Positions 24,050-41,577 of a stretch of 64,000 nucleotides of DNA are shown piece after piece. Both the position numbers and the translations under genes were made by a program. The DNA comes from Gemmataceae bacterium (GTDB lineage: Bacteria; Planctomycetota; Planctomycetia; Gemmatales; Gemmataceae). Position 1 is the stretch's first letter. Each line of letters begins with the position of its first letter. The notes beneath the pieces are model-generated. The model saw only the letters and a program-made list of their open reading frames with translations, had not been told where the DNA came from and made no database searches. The DNA is taken from contig JAIEMG010000060.1 in the NCBI GenBank assembly GCA_019752375.1, positions 1 through 64,000 on the forward strand, given 5' to 3'.

Positions 24050-26128
24050 TCAAGCATCTGCCTCGGTTCGGCGTTCCGGTAGTGCCGGATCGGCAAGATG
24101 GGGTGGATGCTGGCGGTCCTCCACAGGGAGGGAGCCGGGAACCAATTTCGGCCCCGGATCGTGCTGGGTGATGAACCCGCGAAGCTCGGCACCGTCCATC
24201 ACTTCTTTTTGCATGAGATGCTGGGCGACCGCTTCCAGGGCCGCACGCCGGGAGCGAAGGATTTCCCGGACTTCCTCCGTCGCGTCGTCGATGATCTTGC
24301 GCACTTCCTGATCGATGGCACAAGCCGTGTGTTCGCTATAATCGCGCTGCCCCTCCAGGCCGGCGCCCGCCAGGAAGGCCGGCCCTTCGTGCTCGCGGAA
24401 ATAAACGCGGCCCAGCCGGCTCATGCCGAATTCCTTGACCATGCGCCGTGCGATCGTGCTGGCCTTCTCCAGGTCGCTGGTAGCGCCGTTAGAAACTTCG
24501 CGATAAATGAGCTCCTCTGCCATCGTGCCGCCCAGTGCGACCTTGATGTGGCTCTCCAGTTCCGACTGCGTCATCAAGTGTCGGTCATCGTCCGGCCGGC
24601 TGAGCACATAGCCGAGGGCACCGACGCCGCGCGGTATGATAGAGACCTTGTGGACGGGATGCGTGTTGGGCAACGCACAAGAAATCAAGGCGTGGCCCGC
24701 CTCGTGATAGGCGACGCGTTGCTTCTCCTCCTCGTGCATGATCCGGCTCTTGCGCTCCAGGCCGACGGCAAGGCGCTCGACCGCCTCGTTGAACTCGGCC
24801 ATGCTGACCACCTCCTTGCTGCTGCGCGCCGCCATCAGGGCAGCTTCATTGACCAGGTTGGCCAGGTCAGCTCCGACGGAACCCGGCGTCAGGCTGGCGA
24901 CATGACGCAAATCCACGTCAGACCCAAGCTTGACGTTCCGGATGTGGACCTTGAGGATCGCCTCCCGTCCCGTAATGTCCGGGCGATCGACAACGACCGT
25001 GCGATCAAATCGGCCCGGACGCAGCAGGGCCGAGTCGAGCGTTTCGGGCCGGTTGGTCGCGGCCATGATGATGACGCCGCGGTTCGACTCGAAGCCGTCC
25101 ATCTCGACGAGGAGTTGATTGAGCGTTTGCTCGCGCTCGTCGTGACTTCCCATCGCACCGTTGCCACGCGTTTTTCCGAGCGCATCCAGCTCATCGATGA
25201 AAATGATGCATGGCGCGGCCCGTTCGGCCTGTTGGAAGAGGTCGCGCACCCGCGCGGCACCGACGCCAACGAACATCTCGACGAAGTCGGAGCCGCTGAG
25301 GCTGAAAAACGCCACATCAGCTTCACCTGCCACCGCTTTGGCCAGTAGCGTCTTGCCGGTGCCAGGCGGCCCCACCAAGAGAACGCCCTTGGGGATGCGG
25401 CCGCCCAGCGCCTGATAGCGGTCTGGCCGCTGGAGAAAGTCAACCACTTCACGCAACTCGGCAACGGCCTCGTCAATACCGGCGACGTCTGCAAAGGTGA
25501 TTTTGAGGTCCTTCTGTGCATACAGCTTGTGCTTGCTCCGGCCAAACGTCAGTGGTGACTGTCCACCGGACATCCAGCGGACCACCATAAACGCCAGGAT
25601 GCCAAACGAGAGGATGAAGAGGGTGGTGACGAAGAGCGAAGAGATCCCCTTGACGGTCGAGTCGTCGTCGCCGCCTTGGTAGCCTGGCCCCACGTGTTCT
25701 TGCAGCAACTGATACAGCGTGGGGTCGGACTGGAGACCAAGGCGCGACGTGCGCCACTGGATCGTTTGCACCCGTTCAGGAGTGTCCATTCCGGAGACGG
25801 CATCGCGGGTAACCACTTCGCCGCGAATCTCCGTGGGATCGACTTTGACGTTTTGGAAGGTGGAACCCGGCGACCGCAGCAACTGCTTCAGTTCGCCGTA
25901 CTTGAGTGAAACGCTGGCCGCGTCGCGATTGAAGAAGTAGTAGCCGGCGAATGAGAGAAATGTGAGAATGACGAGGAACGTGCTATTGCTGAACCACGGC
26001 GTGCCGCGCTCTTTGCCTTTCTTTTGCACTGATGCTTTCTCCGCGCTGAGTAAGAAGGGAAGGGCGGTTGATGTGTGGGGTAGATGTACTTTACGCTCCT
26101 TTGAGGGAACCGTCAACGCGATGGGCAC
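24050..26128 (-). CDS. ftsH: ATP-dependent zinc metalloprotease FtsH
   Basis: 692 residues if the ATG at 26128 is used; it has no visible Shine-Dalgarno, and a GTG at 26029 (GGAG 9 nt upstream) would remove 33 residues and is a reasonable alternative. Two transmembrane helices (about 47-66 and 163-185) flank a periplasmic domain; then the AAA+ module with Walker A GPPGTGKT, Walker [14 protein letters not shown] near [19 protein letters not shown], and the protease HEAGH zinc site. It degrades membrane and short-lived proteins. Most bacteria have one FtsH, planctomycetes often several. Confidence 0.93.
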   Translation of the reverse strand: MPIALTVPSKERKVHLPHTSTALPFLLSAEKASVQKKGKERGTPWFSNSTFLVILTFLSFAGYYFFNRDAASVSLKYGELKQLLRSPGSTFQNVKVDPTEIRGEVVTRDAVSGMDTPERVQTIQWRTSRLGLQSDPTLYQLLQEHVGPGYQGGDDDSTVKGISSLFVTTLFILSFGILAFMVVRWMSGGQSPLTFGRSKHKLYAQKDLKITFADVAGIDEAVAELREVVDFLQRPDRYQALGGRIPKGVLLVGPPGTGKTLLAKAVAGEADVAFFSLSGSDFVEMFVGVGAARVRDLFQQAERAAPCIIFIDELDALGKTRGNGAMGSHDEREQTLNQLLVEMDGFESNRGVIIMAATNRPETLDSALLRPGRFDRTVVVDRPDITGREAILKVHIRNVKLGSDVDLRHVASLTPGSVGADLANLVNEAALMAARSSKEVVSMAEFNEAVERLAVGLERKSRIMHEEEKQRVAYHEAGHALISCALPNTHPVHKVSIIPRGVGALGYVLSRPDDDRHLMTQSELESHIKVALGGTMAEELIYREVSNGATSDLEKASTIARRMVKEFGMSRLGRVYFREHEGPAFLAGAGLEGQRDYSEHTACAIDQEVRKIIDDATEEVREILRSRRAALEAVAQHLMQKEVMDGAELRGFITQHDPGPKLVPGSLPVEDRQHPPHLADPALPERRTEADA

Positions 26129-26184
26129 GTTTGACAGACGAACCTCAGAGGTTCTCGATCGACGTCTGCAAGACAGCGGACAGG

Positions 26185-28305
<2,121 letters not shown>

Positions 28306-28440
28306 TGGCACCACCCATCCGTTTTCGTTCGCGCCGTGCACAGCCATGGGCTTGGCGTCTGTCGAAAGGGCACGCACGTCTATCCCGGAAACGGCACGCC
28401 GTTTCCGGGCTCAGGCAGCCTGACGGCTTGGAACCGTATC

Positions 28441-34764
<6,324 letters not shown>

Positions 34765-34902
34765 CGCTGATTCTCCGGTCGGGTCGTCGGTCGGTGTCAG
34801 ATCTTTGGAAACGCGGAACGGTTCCCTGCGGTCGCCTGGCGAGGTGAAAAGTGGTCCGTGTCCGGTTGATGGAATCAGTGGTCCATCGGGATACGGGCGC
34901 GC

Positions 34903-34943
34903 AAAAAAAGCCCCTCCACACTGTCGGTGTGAGGAGGGGCTTT
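34903..34943 (-). terminator. Rho-independent terminator downstream of the desaturase gene
   Basis: A stem aaagcccctcc / ggaggggcttt with additional acac/gtgt pairs (34907-34943) followed on the minus strand by seven T (34903-34909). It lies about 90 nt past the desaturase stop and upstream of the kinase gene, insulating the two. Confidence 0.8.
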
Positions 34944-35030
34944 CATAGACCCTCGATTACGTGCAAGACTAACCGCTACGCGATTATAAATCGTTGAAAG
35001 GGAATGTCAACGAATGCAAGGCCGAGACAA

Positions 35031-36161
35031 TTACGTCCCTGATTCCGGACAAGGAACTGGCTCCCCTGGAGGCGAGGGAACCGCGACGGCGATTTGGCCC
35101 TTGGGGGAGCGCTTGTTTTCCGGCGGCGTGCGAACATCCCAGACCAAGCCACAGCATTCCAATCCGCGAATGATGTAGTAGCTGACGTCAATCTCCCACC
35201 AGAAGAAGCCTTGATTGGCCGAACTCTGATAGTGATGATGATTGTTGTGCCAGCCTTCGCCGAGCGTGATGAGGGCCACGAAAAGGTTATTTCGGCTCTT
35301 GTCCGAAGTCTCGTACCGACGCTTGCCGAACACGTGGCATAGCGAGTTGACGGTGAAAACCCCGTGATAGAGCAACACCGTGCTGACAAAAAACCCGACG
35401 ACCAGTCCGCTCCAACCGCCGATGAGCCAGCAAACGACCGCCAGCAAAATGCCAGGGATCCAATGATTGCGATTCAGCCAGAGCAGTTCGGGGTAGCGAG
35501 TCCAGTCGCGTACAACACGGTAATTGGTCGCGTCGTAATCGGAGGATAGGATCCAGCCGAGATGCGACCACCAGAATCCACCGGAAATCGGCGAATGGAC
35601 ATCCTCGGCCGTGTCGGAGTATTTGTGATGATGGCGATGATGCGCGGACCACCACAGCGGTCCTTTCTGAAGGGCGCTGCAACCCAGCGCGGCCAGAACG
35701 AACTGAAACGCGCGGCTGGTCTTATAGGTCCGGTGCGAGAAATAGCGGTGGTAGCCCGCGGTGATGCCGAACATGCGCACGAAGTAGAATCCGGCGCAGA
35801 GGAGCAAATCGACGGTGCCCACGCCTGTGAGGAAAATGGCCAGGCAGGCAAGATGCACGGAAACGAACGGAAGGCTCCTCAGCCAGAACGGCAAGATGTT
35901 GCGGCGTTTCCTTCGGGAAACACGGCTGGCTGGTGGGGGAGCGGGGATGGAAGCCGTACTGATGGTGACGCTCCTTGGGCTCTGTTCGCTGTCGTCGGTC
36001 GGTGAGGGGGCGGTTTCAAATGCCGCGCCCCATTTTGCGGCCGGCTTGGAAAGCCGTGCTACCCGTGGTACCGAACGGGTGGCCAATCGTAGCAACTTGG
36101 GCGGACAAGAACCACGGCGGACTTGCACGAAAATGACCGCGAACCTGCTTCGGATGACCAT
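35031..36161 (-). CDS. acyl-CoA/fatty-acid delta-9 desaturase
   Basis: Membrane di-iron desaturase. Histidine boxes are HRYFSH, HHRHHH and GEGWHNNHHHY; three to four hydrophobic segments match the family. The start is uncertain: the frame is open to 36359, overlapping rpsU, and the ATG used here (36161) follows the rpsU stop by 10 nt. The strongest Shine-Dalgarno, AAGGAG (35971-35976), points to an in-frame ATC at 35963, not a canonical codon; the usual length of the family (about 310 residues) fits that shorter form. The N-terminal 60-65 residues of the ATG version are low in similarity to a structured domain. Probably co-transcribed with rpsU. Confidence 0.85.
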   Translation of the reverse strand: MVIRSRFAVIFVQVRRGSCPPKLLRLATRSVPRVARLSKPAAKWGAAFETAPSPTDDSEQSPRSVTISTASIPAPPPASRVSRRKRRNILPFWLRSLPFVSVHLACLAIFLTGVGTVDLLLCAGFYFVRMFGITAGYHRYFSHRTYKTSRAFQFVLAALGCSALQKGPLWWSAHHRHHHKYSDTAEDVHSPISGGFWWSHLGWILSSDYDATNYRVVRDWTRYPELLWLNRNHWIPGILLAVVCWLIGGWSGLVVGFFVSTVLLYHGVFTVNSLCHVFGKRRYETSDKSRNNLFVALITLGEGWHNNHHHYQSSANQGFFWWEIDVSYYIIRGLECCGLVWDVRTPPENKRSPKGQIAVAVPSPPGEPVPCPESGT

Positions 36162-36171
36162 TGAGGCGACA

Positions 36172-36375
36172 TCAGGCCATCGGCGTTCGGATCTTAGCTT
36201 TCCGAATCGCGCTTTGCTTGCGCAGCTTCGCGCGCCTGCGTACTTCACACGGCTTTTCGTAGTGCTTTCGCTTGCGCAGTTCCTTCTGGAGGCCGCTTCG
36301 TTCGAGCAGTTTCTTGAAGCGTCGCAAGGCCGAACCGATCGGTTCACGATCGTGAACACGCATCCGCAGAGGCAT
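36172..36375 (-). CDS. rpsU: 30S ribosomal protein S21
   Basis: 67 residues, MPLRMRVHDREPIGSALRRF onward, very rich in Arg and Lys, with KRKHYEKPCEVRRRAKLRKQ typical of bS21. AGGAG lies 6 nt before the ATG. The protein assists initiation on the small subunit. It precedes the desaturase gene directly. The inverted repeat at 36417-36514 occupies the region from 42 to 139 nt upstream of its start, where its promoter or leader should be. Confidence 0.92.
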   Translation of the reverse strand: MPLRMRVHDREPIGSALRRFKKLLERSGLQKELRKRKHYEKPCEVRRRAKLRKQSAIRKAKIRTPMA

Positions 36376-36416
36376 AGGGACTCCTAACAAACGCACACCA
36401 CGAGACTGTCACCCTC

Positions 36417-36514
36417 TCAGCGTCTGTCCGAAAAGGGGTCAGACACCGTTTCCGAAGCGGTCCGAAGGGTGCTCGGCACAACGGTGCCTGACCCCTTTTT
36501 CGAACAAACGCTGA
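36417..36514. repeat. 98-nt imperfect palindrome with GGGGTCAG core
   Basis: Arms aaaaggggtcagacaccgtt (36431-36450) and aacggtgcctgacccctttt (36480-36499) pair with one mismatch; outer sequence tcagcgt...gtccg / cgaac...acgctga extends the palindrome. The central 29 nt are unpaired. The GGGGTCAG core is widespread in REP/RAYT-associated repeats and recurs as TGGGTCAGGT around the decayed RAYT at 59 kb. The remaining sequence 36515-36744 shows nothing I can name. Confidence 0.65.
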
Positions 36515-36744
36515 CACCCATCTTCGTCCGGAAGACAGGTCGAACCTTTTTCCGTCCGTCCAAATACCACAACGGCTGCCCAATCGCAAGCAATCGGCAA
36601 CATTTCGTAACGGAATTCAACGAACGAACAGGGAAGGTTTGCCGCAGGAAGGTTCGATTTGCAGCCCGCCCCGTGCGATCTATCCCACCTACAACGATTG
36701 TAACAGCCGAGCGGAGCCTCGGACAGGGCGAACCATATTTTTCG

Positions 36745-37848
36745 CTACGCCCGGGCAGCGAAAAGACCGCGACCACTGCGCGACTTTGCCAGAGGCGGCA
36801 GGAGTTGTCCCCCGAACCAGCCGCCAAGTGCGCCGATCGGGATGACCGTCACAAGCGTGTAGAGGATCGTATTCCCCAACGGCAAGGAGTCTTGCGCTAC
36901 GCCAAGCAGTTGAAAACATAATGTCTGCGCCGGCTGGCTGGCCTCAGTTCCAAGCTGGATGTGGATCGCGAGGAGTCCCAATGCAGTTCCAATGCCAACG
37001 ATCAGTCCCTGCTTGAGCCCATTCCGTGTCGTTGCCCCCGCGGCAGCTGCGCCAAGCATGAGTGCGAGCGCTGAAATCTCCCAGGTAACGAACTTGGCGT
37101 GTCGAGTACTTTCGACGCTCAGAGTGCCTTGACCGTAATCCAGCATCAGCCGAAGGATCAGGCTGGCCCAGGCACTGCCCACCAATGCCAGAACGGTGCC
37201 CCCCACGACGCGGATCCAGGCAATGGGCCCGGAAAACCCCGTGTTGCCGCCACGATTGGCACTGCCAACGGGAAGCGGACGCTGAAACATTGACGAGGTA
37301 TTCGTCGAAGGAACCACGGCAATCGGCATCATCGGCCGCCAGATTCGGCTGCCGATCAGTCCGCCGATCGCCCCCACCACCAACTGCCCCAGAGGTTGGC
37401 CCGCCAGTTCCATCGCTTCGAACTGATGTCCGATTCCGACTTGCACGACGACGAAGAGCACACCGTTGACCAGGCCCAGGAGCGCGCCATAGAGCGTACC
37501 GTAGCGCTGCCCCGACCCCGCCAGCATACCCCCGGCCAGCAAGCTGATCGCTTGCAAGCACTGCATGACGATCCAGCCCGTGGGCGTCGACCACCAGTCC
37601 CCATGCTCGGACTGTCCCACGCTGGCCATTACGACGGCCGTGCCCAGCTGCCAGAATCCGTAGTAGAGCCCCTGTGTGAGGAGCAGTCCGACGACCCCAC
37701 GCCCCCAGGCCGTTTGTTGCCACTTGCCGCTGACGAGCACGCCGGAACCTTCTGCAGCAGGGTCCGTGGACACCAGCCGAATGCCACATGTGGGGCAATG
37801 CTGGCGGTCATCGAACGTCGCGTTGCAGCGGGGGCAGACCATTGACAT
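36745..37848 (-). CDS. zinc-ribbon polytopic membrane protein
   Basis: About 367 residues. The N-terminus has MSMVCPRCNATFDDRQHCPTCG, a two-CxxC zinc ribbon, followed by at least six or seven hydrophobic segments (for example VVGLLLTQGLYYGFWQLG, LALMLGAAAAGATT, VTVIPIGALGGWFGGQLLPP). The most N-terminal in-frame ATG group is at 37842-37860; a weak AGGA favours 37848. Function unknown. It is divergently transcribed from glpK, with 237 nt between the starts. Confidence 0.7.
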   Translation of the reverse strand: MSMVCPRCNATFDDRQHCPTCGIRLVSTDPAAEGSGVLVSGKWQQTAWGRGVVGLLLTQGLYYGFWQLGTAVVMASVGQSEHGDWWSTPTGWIVMQCLQAISLLAGGMLAGSGQRYGTLYGALLGLVNGVLFVVVQVGIGHQFEAMELAGQPLGQLVVGAIGGLIGSRIWRPMMPIAVVPSTNTSSMFQRPLPVGSANRGGNTGFSGPIAWIRVVGGTVLALVGSAWASLILRLMLDYGQGTLSVESTRHAKFVTWEISALALMLGAAAAGATTRNGLKQGLIVGIGTALGLLAIHIQLGTEASQPAQTLCFQLLGVAQDSLPLGNTILYTLVTVIPIGALGGWFGGQLLPPLAKSRSGRGLFAARA

Positions 37849-38085
37849 GGCCAGGTACATCCTACGACGCGTGGTCTCTCGCCGGGATCCCAGCGGCTGG
37901 GAGGGCGGGAAGCGAAAGAAGCGCGCAAGCCAAGCAGTTTCTTGGGTGATCCCGGGTTGAATTATAGACCATTTCCCCGCGAGTAGAAGAGTGATTCCCC
38001 GCATGAATCGCAGGACTCGGTTGCGAAATCCGAGTCCACAGAGCACAATGACCTTCGGAAAATGGGTCTCCAAAGGTCAACGATC

Positions 38086-39588
38086 ATGGCCTCGCACATC
38101 CTCTCCATCGACCAGGGAACCACCAGCACACGAGCAGTCGTGTACGACTCAAGGGGCCAGAGCGTGGGCAGCGCCGCCTTGGAGTTTCCGCAACATTTTC
38201 CGCAGCCGGGCTGGGTGGAACACGACGCAGAGGATATCTGGAAATCGGTGGTTCAGGTCGTTCCGCAAGCTCTGACGCAGGCTGGCGTGCAGGGCAGTGA
38301 AATTGCTGCCATCGGACTGACCAACCAGCGCGAAACGACCGTACTCTGGGATCGAAGCAACGGCCGTCCGGCGGCCCGTGCCCTGGTTTGGCAGGATCGG
38401 CGAACCACCGATTTTTGCCGGCAGCGCCGTAAGGATGAACCGTGGCTTCGCGAGAAAACGGGCCTCGTGCTCGATCCGTATTTCTCGGCGACCAAGCTTC
38501 GCTGGCTGCTGGAAGCGAACGCCGGGCAGCGAACGGCGGCGGCGGCGGGCAAACTCGCGTTCGGCACCGTCGACAGTTTCCTCATCTGGCGCTTGACCGG
38601 CGGCAAGGTGCACGCGACCGACGTGAGCAACGCATCTCGCACACTTCTTCTTAACTTGCGTACGGTTGCCTGGGATGAAGACCTCTGCAAGTACTTCGGC
38701 GTGCCGAGTCGTCTCTTACCCGAGGTGCGCCCCAGTTCCAGCGACTTCGGCGTCACGCACGGACTCGGTTTCTTGCCCGACGGCTTGCCAATCACAGGTG
38801 TTGTCGGCGATCAACAGGCCGCCTTGTTCGGACAGTGCGCGTTCGCGCCGGGAGACGCGAAATGCACCTACGGCACCGGCGCCTTCTTCCTGATGCACCA
38901 AGGTGAGCAGCCAACGCTTTCCCAGCACCGGCTCTTGACGACGCTGGCCGCGACCACGGATTCTCGACCCCAGTACGCGCTGGAAGGCAGCGTCTTTGTC
39001 GCCGGCGCCGCGGTGCAGTGGCTGCGCGACGGCTTGAAGTTGATGAACACCGCCGAACAGTCGGAAGCGATGGCAAGCCGTTCGGATCGGGAACAGCCGA
39101 TCATTTTCGTCCCTGGCTTTGTCGGCCTGGGAGCGCCCCACTGGGTCCCGGAAGCGCGCGGCGTGGTGTTCGGCCTGACGCGAGGAACCACCAGCGCGGA
39201 CCTGGCCCGCGGCGTACTTGAGGGCGTCGCGTTTCAAGTAGCGGACCTGATCGAAGCCGCCAACCGCGATGCCGCCCAACCGCTGCGCGAGTTGCGCGTC
39301 GATGGCGGCATGGCACGCAACGCCTGGTTTCTGCAGTTTCAGTCCGACATCCTTGGCTTGCCGGTCCTGCAGGCAGCGCAGAGTGAATCAACGGCCCTGG
39401 GAGCTGCGTTCCTGGCAGGATTAAAGGTAGGCGTGTGGCCTGACCTCGAAAGCTTGCGACGGCTTGGACAGGAGACGCGACGTTTCGACGCAGAAGTCTC
39501 CGCCGATGAGCGGGCGCGGCGGTTGACGCTCTGGCGGAAGGCAGTTCAGGCGGTCATTGGCTTCTATACTTCACCGGTCGCACCGTGA
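38086..39588 (+). CDS. glpK: glycerol kinase
   Basis: 500 residues, the standard GlpK length. FGGY-kinase N-terminal motif SIDQGTTSTRAVVYDS, substrate-binding WQDRRTTDFC near residue 105, and VDGGMARNAWFLQFQSDILG in the C-terminal ATP-binding domain. It phosphorylates glycerol to glycerol-3-phosphate. The ATG at 38086 begins the typical GlpK sequence; a GTG or ATG further upstream in frame is not needed. No glpF or glpD is adjacent, so this is a stand-alone copy. Confidence 0.95.
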   Translation: MASHILSIDQGTTSTRAVVYDSRGQSVGSAALEFPQHFPQPGWVEHDAEDIWKSVVQVVPQALTQAGVQGSEIAAIGLTNQRETTVLWDRSNGRPAARALVWQDRRTTDFCRQRRKDEPWLREKTGLVLDPYFSATKLRWLLEANAGQRTAAAAGKLAFGTVDSFLIWRLTGGKVHATDVSNASRTLLLNLRTVAWDEDLCKYFGVPSRLLPEVRPSSSDFGVTHGLGFLPDGLPITGVVGDQQAALFGQCAFAPGDAKCTYGTGAFFLMHQGEQPTLSQHRLLTTLAATTDSRPQYALEGSVFVAGAAVQWLRDGLKLMNTAEQSEAMASRSDREQPIIFVPGFVGLGAPHWVPEARGVVFGLTRGTTSADLARGVLEGVAFQVADLIEAANRDAAQPLRELRVDGGMARNAWFLQFQSDILGLPVLQAAQSESTALGAAFLAGLKVGVWPDLESLRRLGQETRRFDAEVSADERARRLTLWRKAVQAVIGFYTSPVAP

Positions 39589-39611
39589 AAGTCAGGCGAA
39601 CCGGAGACCAC

Positions 39612-40622
39612 TCATTCCAATGTCGACGGCGGCCGGCGCCGACTCCGTGAACGTGGACGGACGGGGCCGAGCAGTTCCTGCCAGCTTCCCGCGCCGCGAA
39701 TGCGTTTGAGCAGCGCTTCCAGCTGCGCCAGGTCTTCCAACCGCTCAATCACCGCGACGGTGTGCTCATCAGGAGAGCCGAAGGCGTCTTCCCCCTGCAA
39801 TCGCAAGATTGCTTTCGCCTCAGCCACCCGGCCGCGTGCGATGCCTTCGGCCTTTCCTTCGGCTCGTCCTTCGGCTCGACCTTCGGCAAGGATCGCCTGG
39901 TATGTCGAAGACTCTTTCATGGACACCACTCCTCGGAACAACTCCGCCGACAACGCCGGCGAATAGCGCAGCCCCGACAGGATGTACGCCGCCGCCCAGA
40001 CCTGCTCCGCGTGCCGCCGACGGCCGCTCAGACGCTGGCCCATCTTTTGTATTATGCGCGGCAGATCGGCTTTTGTCACGGCGCTGATGAGTGCCAGAGG
40101 CAGCAGGGCCAAGCTGCCGGTCAACAGCGGCCCTGGTGGAAGCTGCCAGGTACGCACGACCTGATAACGGAAGGTCAGGTAGGGTACCTCGCCAGGGAAG
40201 CTGCGTTCGTACATGCCGGTCAGCTGCGGTGAATCGGACTCCGGACGCAGCAACAGCACAGCGCTGCGGACGCCGAGATCATGACGCTCCTCCAGGAGGC
40301 CGTTGCGCACACACAGCTTACGCGGTAGCACCGACGCATCGTGCCCCGTCACGAATTCCAAGTGCAACAAGTAGGGCGGATCGGCCGCGACGCGCAGCAC
40401 CTTGTCGGCGGCACCGCTTACCGTGGCGATGTCCGCATCAATGATCCGGGTCGGCCCGGTTGGCCGCCCCAAAAAGGCGGGCCAGGACGCTGGTTCGATT
40501 TCCACCAGCGCTTTGAGCGTCGGATCGTATGGTGGGGCGGTCACGACTTGTTGGACAGACCTTACAGGCTGGTTAGAATGAGCCGGAGTGGATGGGCTTA
40601 CGGAGAGATCTAATCGTGCCAC
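39612..40622 (-). CDS. Rpn-family (PD-(D/E)XK) nuclease-like protein
   Basis: 336 residues from a GTG. Core region YLLHLEFVTGHDASVLPRKL, then SAVLLLRPESDSPQLTGMYE, matches Rpn/transposase-like PD-(D/E)XK proteins that are common in cyanobacteria and planctomycetes. The linker EGRAEGRAEGKAEGIARGR (about residues 246-266) is a diagnostic repeated E-G-x-A/x segment joining the nuclease core to a helical C-terminus (IERLEDLAQLEALLKRI). These proteins are recombination-promoting DNA nucleases in E. coli; here the role is unknown. Convergent with glpK, 23 nt apart. Confidence 0.72.
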   Translation of the reverse strand: MARLDLSVSPSTPAHSNQPVRSVQQVVTAPPYDPTLKALVEIEPASWPAFLGRPTGPTRIIDADIATVSGAADKVLRVAADPPYLLHLEFVTGHDASVLPRKLCVRNGLLEERHDLGVRSAVLLLRPESDSPQLTGMYERSFPGEVPYLTFRYQVVRTWQLPPGPLLTGSLALLPLALISAVTKADLPRIIQKMGQRLSGRRRHAEQVWAAAYILSGLRYSPALSAELFRGVVSMKESSTYQAILAEGRAEGRAEGKAEGIARGRVAEAKAILRLQGEDAFGSPDEHTVAVIERLEDLAQLEALLKRIRGAGSWQELLGPVRPRSRSRRRPPSTLE

Positions 40623-40687
40623 GGATCTCTGTCAACGAAAAGTTCGATCCGTGCCTCCGGTAACCCGCTTTCACATCGCAGGGTCCC

Positions 40688-41572
40688 ATGCTCCCGCGCG
40701 AAGTCGTTCAACAAATCCGACGTCTCCAACTCCGTGCCCGGCGGGCCGTGGAGGACCTGCTGGGCGGTGAGTACCACAGCGTCTTCAAGGGCATGGGCAT
40801 GGCCTTTGAGGAAGTGCGCGAGTATCAGCCCGGCGACGACATCCGCGCCATCGACTGGAACGTTACGGCACGCATGGGCCATCCGTTCATCAAGCGCTAC
40901 ATCGAAGAACGCGAGCTCACCGTCATGCTCGTCGTCGATTGCTCGGGCAGTCAGCAGTTCGGCACGCAGCTCCAGCAGAAGCGAGAAGTCGCCGCGGAAC
41001 TGGCTGCGCTGCTTGCGTTTTGCGCCATCAGCAACAACGACAAAGTCGGCTTGATCGCGTTCACCGATCGTGTCGAACGATTTGTGCCGCCGCGCAAGGG
41101 CACGCGCCACGCCCTGCGTCTGATCCGCGACGTGCTTTTCTTTCAACCCGAGCATCACGGAACTTCGATCAAGCAAGGGCTCGACTACCTCAATCGCGTC
41201 CAGCACCGCCGGGCCATCGTGTTCCTGCTCAGCGATTTCCTCGATCAGGGCTATGAGCGCCACTTTCAGCGTACCGGCCGCCGACACGACATGACGGCGG
41301 TGCGCATCGCCGATCCGCGCGAGGAAGAGTTGCCCCCCGTGGGCCTGCTCGAACTGGAAGATGCCGAGACGGGACGGCGACTGCTGCTGGACACGACCAG
41401 CCCCCAGGTGCGCGAGGTCTACGCCCAGGCGGGCCGGAAGCGGCGCGAAGCGTTGCAGCAGCTTTCGCGCTCGTCGCGCGTCGATCTGATCGAGGTCTCC
41501 ACCGATGGCGGCCACCTGGATGCGCTCGTCCACTTCTTCCAGGTTCGCGAACATCGGCAGAGGAGGACGTGA
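40688..41572 (+). CDS. DUF58 (vWA-like) protein of a MoxR-type cluster
   Basis: 294 residues with the DUF58 hallmarks: GEYHSVFKGMGMAFEEVREY, the DDIRAIDWNVTAR motif near 55-67, and a degenerate vWA fold with VVDCSGSQQFGTQL (MIDAS-like Asp-x-Ser-x-Ser). In most bacteria such genes sit beside a MoxR AAA+ ATPase and BatA/B/D; here the next gene is BatD-like, but no MoxR is seen in the window. The genes likely act in protein maturation or envelope stress. A GCAGGG sequence lies just before the ATG, and its stop overlaps the Shine-Dalgarno region of the next gene. Confidence 0.85.
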   Translation: MLPREVVQQIRRLQLRARRAVEDLLGGEYHSVFKGMGMAFEEVREYQPGDDIRAIDWNVTARMGHPFIKRYIEERELTVMLVVDCSGSQQFGTQLQQKREVAAELAALLAFCAISNNDKVGLIAFTDRVERFVPPRKGTRHALRLIRDVLFFQPEHHGTSIKQGLDYLNRVQHRRAIVFLLSDFLDQGYERHFQRTGRRHDMTAVRIADPREEELPPVGLLELEDAETGRRLLLDTTSPQVREVYAQAGRKRREALQQLSRSSRVDLIEVSTDGGHLDALVHFFQVREHRQRRT

Positions 41573-41577
41573 GCGTC

